The notes below the pieces were generated by a model. The model was given only the letters and a program-made list of their open reading frames with translations. It was not told the DNA's origin and did not search any database. From Burkholderiales bacterium (lineage in GTDB: Bacteria > Pseudomonadota > Gammaproteobacteria > Burkholderiales > Burkholderiaceae_E), in assembly GCA_020348765.1 (NCBI GenBank), contig CP070753.1:2149805-2160178 (forward strand): DNA of 10,374 nucleotides. Reading direction: 5' to 3'. How positions within the stretch are numbered: the stretch's first letter is position 1; every line of letters starts with the position of its first letter. A program made the translations under genes and the position numbers. Below are positions 6,307-10,374 of the stretch, in pieces.

Positions 6307-7791
6307 TCACCGCCGCAGCACTGCGCGCGCGAGCACGAGTGCGGTCAGCACCAGGAACGCGATCGCGATCGGGCTCTCGAGGATCGCGCCGGCATCGGTC
6401 TTGTACATCAGCATCGCCTGGCGCAGCGACGACTCGAACATGCCCCCGAGCAGGAAGCCGATCACCAGGCACACGATCGAAAAGCCGGTGCGCCGCATCA
6501 GTAGTCCGACGCCCGCGAATGCCAGCATCACGCCGACGTCGAACAGCGACTGGCCGGGCAGGTAGACGCCGACGATGCACAGCACCAGCACCAGCGGCAG
6601 GATCAGCGAAACCGGCACCCGCGCGACCTGCGCCCACAGCCGGATGCCGATCGAGCCGATCAGCAGGTGCAGCGCGTTGGCCATCAGCATCGAGGCGAAC
6701 AGCGCATAGACCAGCTCGCCGTGCATCGTCAGCATGAACGGCCCGGGCACGATCCCGTGGATCATGAACGCGCCGATCAGAAGCGCCGCGGCGATGTTCC
6801 CGGGGATGCCGAGCGCGATGGTCGGAATCAGATTCGCGCCCACGACGGCGCTGTTGGCCGCCTCGGTGGCCACGATGCCGTCCGGGTTGCCGTTGCCGAA
6901 GGACTGCGGGTCTCGCGCCGCTCGCCGTGCTGCACCGTAGCTCAGGAAGGCTGCCAGCGTGACCCCGAGGCCGGGCAGCATGCCCACGCCCGAGCCGATG
7001 AACGCGCCGCGCAGAATCGTGCGCCAGTGACCGGCGAATTCGCGCAGGCCGAGCCGGCTGTGGTCGAGTCGCTGCCGCACGCGCCCCGCAGGCCGTCCGT
7101 CGCGCCGGTGCGCATGCCAGCTGTCGGCGATCTGCTCGACGACCGACGCCAGCGCGAGCGCCCCGATCGCCAGCGCGCCGATCGGCAGGCCGTCGTACAG
7201 GTTGACCAGGTCGAAGGTCATCCGCGGCGAGCTGTCGATCGGGTCGAGCCCGACCGTGCCGACGAACACGCCGGCGAAGATCGCGATCAGGCCCTTGAGC
7301 GGCGAGTCGCCGGACAGGCCCGAGAGCAGTGCGAACGAGAACAGCAGCACCGCGGAGAATTCGAGCGGCCCGAACTGAAGGGCGATCGCTGCGAAGGGCG
7401 CCGCCAGCAGGATCAGCACGATGTCCGAGATCGTGTCGCCGCTGACCGACGAATACAGCGCGAACTTCATCGCGCGCATCGCCTGCCCGCGCTGCGCCAG
7501 CGGATAGCCGTCGAGCGCGGTCGCGGCGGCCTCGGGCGTGCCGGGCGTGTTGAGCAGGATCGCCGGGATCGCACCGCCCGAGGTCCCGCCCTTGTTCACG
7601 CCGACCAGGAACGCGATCGCCGACAGCGGCGACATGTAGTAGGTGATCGGGATCAGCACCGCGATCGCGGTGACGCTACCCAGTCCCGGCAGCGCGCCGA
7701 TCACGATGCCGACCGCGATGCCGGCACAGATGGCGACCAGGTTGGGCACCGTCAGCGCGGCCCCGAAACCGGCGATCAGCTGCTCGAGCAA
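6307..7791 (-). CDS. tctA: Tripartite tricarboxylate transporter, large permease subunit TctA
   Basis: A 494-residue inner-membrane protein with about 10-12 hydrophobic segments. It forms the solute channel of a secondary transporter fed by a periplasmic binding protein. Both TctA half-signatures are present. The first half has IGALPGLGSVTAIAVLIPITY (31-51) and GGTSGGAIPAILLNTPGTPE (68-87). The second half has MLPGLGVTLAAFLSYG (271-286) and GIVATEAANSAVVGANLIPTIALGIPG (305-331). The last hydrophobic segment (475-490) is followed by VLRR. The start codon is TTG at 7791; the N-terminus MLEQLIAGFGAALT matches the family's usual beginning, and no nearby ATG does. It lies 18 nt after the tctB stop with a weak AGG ribosome site, and 2 nt before gntR. 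Confidence 0.95.
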   Translation of the reverse strand: MLEQLIAGFGAALTVPNLVAICAGIAVGIVIGALPGLGSVTAIAVLIPITYYMSPLSAIAFLVGVNKGGTSGGAIPAILLNTPGTPEAAATALDGYPLAQRGQAMRAMKFALYSSVSGDTISDIVLILLAAPFAAIALQFGPLEFSAVLLFSFALLSGLSGDSPLKGLIAIFAGVFVGTVGLDPIDSSPRMTFDLVNLYDGLPIGALAIGALALASVVEQIADSWHAHRRDGRPAGRVRQRLDHSRLGLREFAGHWRTILRGAFIGSGVGMLPGLGVTLAAFLSYGAARRAARDPQSFGNGNPDGIVATEAANSAVVGANLIPTIALGIPGNIAAALLIGAFMIHGIVPGPFMLTMHGELVYALFASMLMANALHLLIGSIGIRLWAQVARVPVSLILPLVLVLCIVGVYLPGQSLFDVGVMLAFAGVGLLMRRTGFSIVCLVIGFLLGGMFESSLRQAMLMYKTDAGAILESPIAIAFLVLTALVLARAVLRR

Positions 7792-7809
7792 AGCGCCTGG
7801 CCCTGTCGT

Positions 7810-8316
7810 TCAGGGCAGATCGACCGTGAAGATCTGCCAGGCCGCGGCGTCGACCAGCAGCACGAAGGCAACCGTCAGCGCGCCGATCCGCAGCCAGTCG
7901 CGTCTGCCGCACAGGCCTGCGCCTGCGAGCGCGAGCGCGACCGCCGTGGGAACGAAGCCGATCGTGTTCAGACCGAGCATCGTCAGTGCGGCGAGCAGGC
8001 TCCACGCGACGAACTCGCCGACGGCCCCGAAGCCTGCGCCGGTGCCCTGGACCGGTCCCGGTCGCAGCCATCGCACCAGGACCAGCAGCACCGACAGGCC
8101 GAGCAGGGTCCAGGCGGCGAGGCGCGGGAAGAACGCGGGCGACAGGTCGTACTCGCCCGCACCGGTGTGGATCTGCGTCGGGATCAGCCACAGCAGCACG
8201 GCGAGTGCCACCGCGACCAGGGTCAGCCCCGACGCGAGATCGGTGCGCCGGGCCGATCGCGACCCGGCGCTGGGCCCCGGCTCGCCCTCGCTGGGCGCCG
8301 AGCTCGACTGGGTCAC
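7810..8316 (-). CDS. tctB: Tripartite tricarboxylate transporter, small membrane subunit TctB
   Basis: A 168-residue membrane protein, the poorly conserved small subunit of TTT transporters. About 25 hydrophilic Ser/Arg/Gly-rich residues precede hydrophobic segments at about 28-45, 66-82, 103-118, 119-135 and 143-160. The motif YDLSPAFFPRLAAW (56-69), between the first two segments, is the recognisable TctB signature. The start is a GTG at 8316, 19 nt after the tctC stop, without a strong ribosome binding site. The gene order tctC-tctB-tctA is standard. Identification rests on the signature, the membrane pattern and the position. Confidence 0.92.
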   Translation of the reverse strand: MTQSSSAPSEGEPGPSAGSRSARRTDLASGLTLVAVALAVLLWLIPTQIHTGAGEYDLSPAFFPRLAAWTLLGLSVLLVLVRWLRPGPVQGTGAGFGAVGEFVAWSLLAALTMLGLNTIGFVPTAVALALAGAGLCGRRDWLRIGALTVAFVLLVDAAAWQIFTVDLP

Positions 8317-8335
8317 GTACGACGGTCCGCCGTGC

Positions 8336-9283
8336 TCAGCGCGTCTTGTCGACCACGCTCTTCAGGCCGGCCACCGTCTCGTCGATGTCGGCCTTCAGGG
8401 CCGCCGGACCGACGAACTTGACCGGGAACTTCAGCTTGCCTTCGACCAGTTCGGCGAACGCGGGGTCGGCACTCGCGGCCTTGATCGCGCTCTGCAGCCG
8501 GTCGACGACATCGGCCGGCGTGCCGGCAGGGGCCACGATCACGGCCTGGCTCGGCATCGCGATGCCGTACTTCTCCTTGATCGACGGCGCCTCGGGCGAA
8601 GCCGCAAGGCGCTGCGCATTCATCGACGCGAGCACCTTGATCTTGCCGGCGTAACGGCTGTGCACGCCGCCGCTCCAGGCGAAGTCGACCTTGCCCGAGA
8701 GCAGGAACGGGATCATCTCGCCGCCGCCCTTGGTCGGGATCGCGGTCCACTTCAGATCCTCGGTCTTGGCGATGAAGTCCAGGTAGGCGCGCGACATCGC
8801 ACTCTGGTCGGCATAGTTGAGCCCGGGGTTCTTCTTCGAGTGCGCGATCAGCTCGGCCACCGTGTTGAACGGCGCGTCCGCCTTGGCGACGATCGCCTGC
8901 TGGTATTCGGTGACCTGCGCGACATAGACGAAGCTGTCGAGGGTGTACTCGACCTTCTGCGTCATCGGCGGCCACAGCAGCGAGGCGGTCGCAGCGAACA
9001 GCAGCGTGTAGCCGTCGGGCGCGGCCGCAGCGACTTCGGTCGCGCCGACCGCACCGCCGCCACCGGGCCGCGTCTTGACCACGACCGGTTGGCCGAGATT
9101 CTCCGACAGCGCCTTGGAGAACACCCTCGCCATGGTCTCGGTGCTGCCGCCGGCCCGGTAGGGCACGACCAGCGTGACCGGCTTGTCTGGGAACGCGGCC
9201 ATTGCGTTGCCGACCGGCAATGCGGCCGCACAGGCCAGCGCGGCGACACCGAACGCGGCACGGCGACGAATCGAGTCGATCAT
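8336..9283 (-). CDS. tctC: Periplasmic solute-binding protein, Bug/TctC family
   Basis: A 315-residue binding protein that captures the solute in the periplasm and hands it to TctAB. Residues 1-29 are a Sec signal peptide (MIDSIRRR, a hydrophobic core, AMA before AFPDKPV). Family motifs are FPDKPVTLVVPYRAGGSTET (31-50), LGQPVVVKTRPGGGGAVGA (63-81), APDGYTLLF (88-96), GGGEMIPFLLSGKVDFAW (186-203) and APAGTPADVVDRL (251-263). Many Bug proteins have Thr/Ser-Asp after the GG of the first loop; here it is Thr48-Glu49, a possible pocket difference. Bug proteins typically bind carboxylates, but the ligand here cannot be predicted. The start at 9283 is chosen over an in-frame ATG at 9313 because it follows an AGGAGG site and gives a clean signal peptide. 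First gene of the operon. Confidence 0.96.
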   Translation of the reverse strand: MIDSIRRRAAFGVAALACAAALPVGNAMAAFPDKPVTLVVPYRAGGSTETMARVFSKALSENLGQPVVVKTRPGGGGAVGATEVAAAAPDGYTLLFAATASLLWPPMTQKVEYTLDSFVYVAQVTEYQQAIVAKADAPFNTVAELIAHSKKNPGLNYADQSAMSRAYLDFIAKTEDLKWTAIPTKGGGEMIPFLLSGKVDFAWSGGVHSRYAGKIKVLASMNAQRLAASPEAPSIKEKYGIAMPSQAVIVAPAGTPADVVDRLQSAIKAASADPAFAELVEGKLKFPVKFVGPAALKADIDETVAGLKSVVDKTR

Positions 9284-9290
9284 TTCTGTT

Positions 9291-9298
9291 TCCTCCTC
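9291..9298 (-). promoter_or_regulatory. Strong ribosome binding site of tctC
   Basis: On the minus strand GAGGAGGA, with AGGAGG ending 8 nt before the ATG at 9283. It fixes the tctC start and predicts strong synthesis of the binding protein relative to the TctB and TctA subunits, which have GTG and TTG starts and weak sites. Confidence 0.9.
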
Positions 9299-9453
9299 GG
9301 TGGATTGCCGCAACCGGTGCCGGTGCCGCCTCGCCCGCAGCCCTTGCGCGCAGCCGACGAGCGAGCCGTCGAGACGGCGGTCGGTGCCGCGGGAGCGGCG
9401 CGGATCGGTGCACCGGGCCCGCGGGGCCGGCGAGCCGGTATGCAGCGCTCGTC

Positions 9454-9471
9454 GAAAACTATATAGTTTTC
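9454..9471. promoter_or_regulatory. Perfect 18-bp palindrome, probable operator of the GntR regulator
   Basis: GAAAACTATATAGTTTTC is its own reverse complement over all 18 bp and is the most A/T-rich spot in the window. It lies in the 225-bp region between tctC and the divergent DUF3604 gene. GntR-family operators are short palindromes, and those of the HutC subgroup often have a TATA-like centre, so it fits the regulator encoded in this operon. TATAGT occurs in it on both strands and could serve as -10 elements. On the minus strand a TGGACA (9484-9479) lies 15 bp upstream of TATAGT, a possible but short-spaced -35 for tctC. Binding here would block transcription both ways. Confidence 0.75.
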
Positions 9472-9508
9472 AGCTTCTTGTCCAGCACGCCACCGGAGCC
9501 CTCGCGCG

Positions 9509-10374
9509 ATGAAACCCGAAGTGATCATGCCGCCGATCGTCGACACGGAACAGGTCGCGGCCGTCTGGCCCGAGACGCATCCGGGTACCGACCCGGTGCT
9601 CTACGGCCATGTCGATCTGCAGCCCCGGGGCCGCTTCGAGGTGCGCAGTGCGCACAGCTTCACGCTCACCTACACGGCCGGACGCTACGGGCTGGACGAC
9701 ACCGGCAGCATCCGGGTCGTGTTCCGCTACGTCGGCGACTGGGGCTCGCTGCAGACCACCCATCCGCAGGGGCACGGCTACGTGACCGCGCGCACCAGCG
9801 GGCCCGGGCGCGTCGCGCTCGTCTTCGACAAGACCGGGCATCAGCGGCCGTACTTCCAGAGCCTGACCGCGCGCCTGCACGGCGGCTTCCTGCGCGAGGG
9901 CGACACGATCACGATCGTCTTCGGCGACACCTCGCGCGGCTCGCCCGGCATGAAGCTGCAGACCTTCTGCGAGTCCGCATTCGAGTTCAAGCTGCTGGCC
10001 GACGTGTGCGCGGTCGGGCACTACGTGCCGCTGCCCGAGACACCGGCGATCTCGATCGTGCCCGGTGCGCCCGTGGTGTGGCGCGCCGTGCTGCCGACAT
10101 TGCGCCGGCCCGGCGAGCGGTTCCAGCTCGGCATCAAGGCCGAGGACCGCTGGGGCAACCCGAGCGACCGCGCGAGCGCACAGTTGCGGCTGGTGCCGAC
10201 GCTGCCGGTCGAGGGGCTGCCCGAGCGGCTCGACTATCCGCTCGGCGAGAAGGCGCTGGTCGTCGACGACCTCGAGGCCGAACGCGAGGGCATGCTCTGG
10301 ATTCGAGTGCTCGAGGGCAACACCTGCGTCGCCGAGGCCGGCCCGTTGCTGATCCGCGAAGGCCCCCACTCCGG
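9509..10374 (+). CDS. N-terminal part of a DUF3604 domain-containing protein (runs off the window)
   Basis: 288 residues are visible and the frame is still open at the edge. The region matches the N-terminal beta-rich part that I associate with DUF3604 proteins: FTLTYTAGRYGLDDTGSIRV (51-70), VFRYVGDWGSLQTTHPQGHGYVTA (71-94), GDTITIVFGD (131-140), SPGMKLQTFCES (145-156) and VWRAVLPTLRRPGERFQLGI (190-209), then KAEDRWGNPSD (210-220). The metal-binding PHP-like core expected next (a W-x-D-L-H-type start) would lie beyond the window. There is no signal peptide, so a cytoplasmic protein is likely. The ATG at 9509 has a weak GGAG site 10 nt upstream; an ATG at 9527 is an alternative. It is divergent from tctC across the palindrome and probably co-regulated. 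DUF3604 has no settled activity; hydrolysis of an imported compound is an inference. Confidence 0.82.
   Translation, partial: MKPEVIMPPIVDTEQVAAVWPETHPGTDPVLYGHVDLQPRGRFEVRSAHSFTLTYTAGRYGLDDTGSIRVVFRYVGDWGSLQTTHPQGHGYVTARTSGPGRVALVFDKTGHQRPYFQSLTARLHGGFLREGDTITIVFGDTSRGSPGMKLQTFCESAFEFKLLADVCAVGHYVPLPETPAISIVPGAPVVWRAVLPTLRRPGERFQLGIKAEDRWGNPSDRASAQLRLVPTLPVEGLPERLDYPLGEKALVVDDLEAEREGMLWIRVLEGNTCVAEAGPLLIREGPHS

Noticed and set aside
9284..9313. An upstream in-frame ATG of tctC at 9313
   Set aside because: The AGGAGG ribosome site lies downstream of it and serves the ATG at 9283. The extension would add ten polar residues before a normal signal peptide.
6667..9466. Long plus-strand open frames (584 and 607 codons) opposite tctA, tctB and tctC
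   Set aside because: They are antisense to three clearly recognised transporter genes, and their products are Arg/Asp/Gln-rich with no domain.
9470..10369. A 299-codon minus-strand frame at the right end
   Set aside because: The opposite strand encodes a continuous DUF3604-like sequence with conserved motifs. The minus frame is compositionally a shadow and would cross the palindrome.

Overview
The window is high-GC throughout. It carries an E. coli-type glutamate-cysteine ligase and a complete tripartite tricarboxylate transporter (TTT) with a Bug/TctC-type binding protein. Together these suggest a Proteobacterium, most likely a betaproteobacterium or a beta/gamma-border lineage. This is inferred from gene families only; no marker RNA is present. 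No tRNA, rRNA, CRISPR array, insertion sequence or phage gene was seen.

Layout. Bases 1-220 probably hold the 3' end of an unrecognised plus-strand gene. It converges on, and overlaps by 10 bp, a minus-strand SRPBCC/DUF1997-like protein (211-759). A thiolase (927-2105, +) is divergent from that gene. After a 336-bp gap with a perfect hairpin comes a secreted protein (2442-3554, +). It has a small N-terminal domain and then about 14 helical repeats of 14-15 residues, arranged in a 44-residue (132-bp) super-repeat. I do not recognise its family, and it is the most novel-looking gene here. It converges with gshA (3781-5316, -). The gap between them holds two perfect 10-bp hairpins and a 15-bp minisatellite.

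Upstream of gshA is a 21-codon frame with a strong ribosome binding site. It ends 2 nt before the gshA ATG, so gshA may be translated by coupling to a leader peptide. Next is a tight minus-strand operon in the order tctC-tctB-tctA-gntR (9283 down to 5501): a periplasmic solute-binding protein, two membrane subunits and a GntR/UTRA regulator. Divergent from it, at 9509 and running off the right end, is the N-terminal part of a DUF3604-type protein.

How the genes work together. The intergenic region between tctC and the DUF3604 gene contains a perfect 18-bp AT-rich palindrome (GAAAACTATATAGTTTTC) in otherwise GC-rich DNA. It is a good candidate operator for the GntR regulator encoded at the end of the operon. 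The simplest model is an uptake-plus-processing module: the TTT imports a carboxylated compound, the DUF3604 protein acts on it or a relative, and the GntR protein senses a related effector and controls both directions. The substrate cannot be read from the sequence. The thiolase, SRPBCC protein, repeat protein and gshA show no clear functional link to this module.
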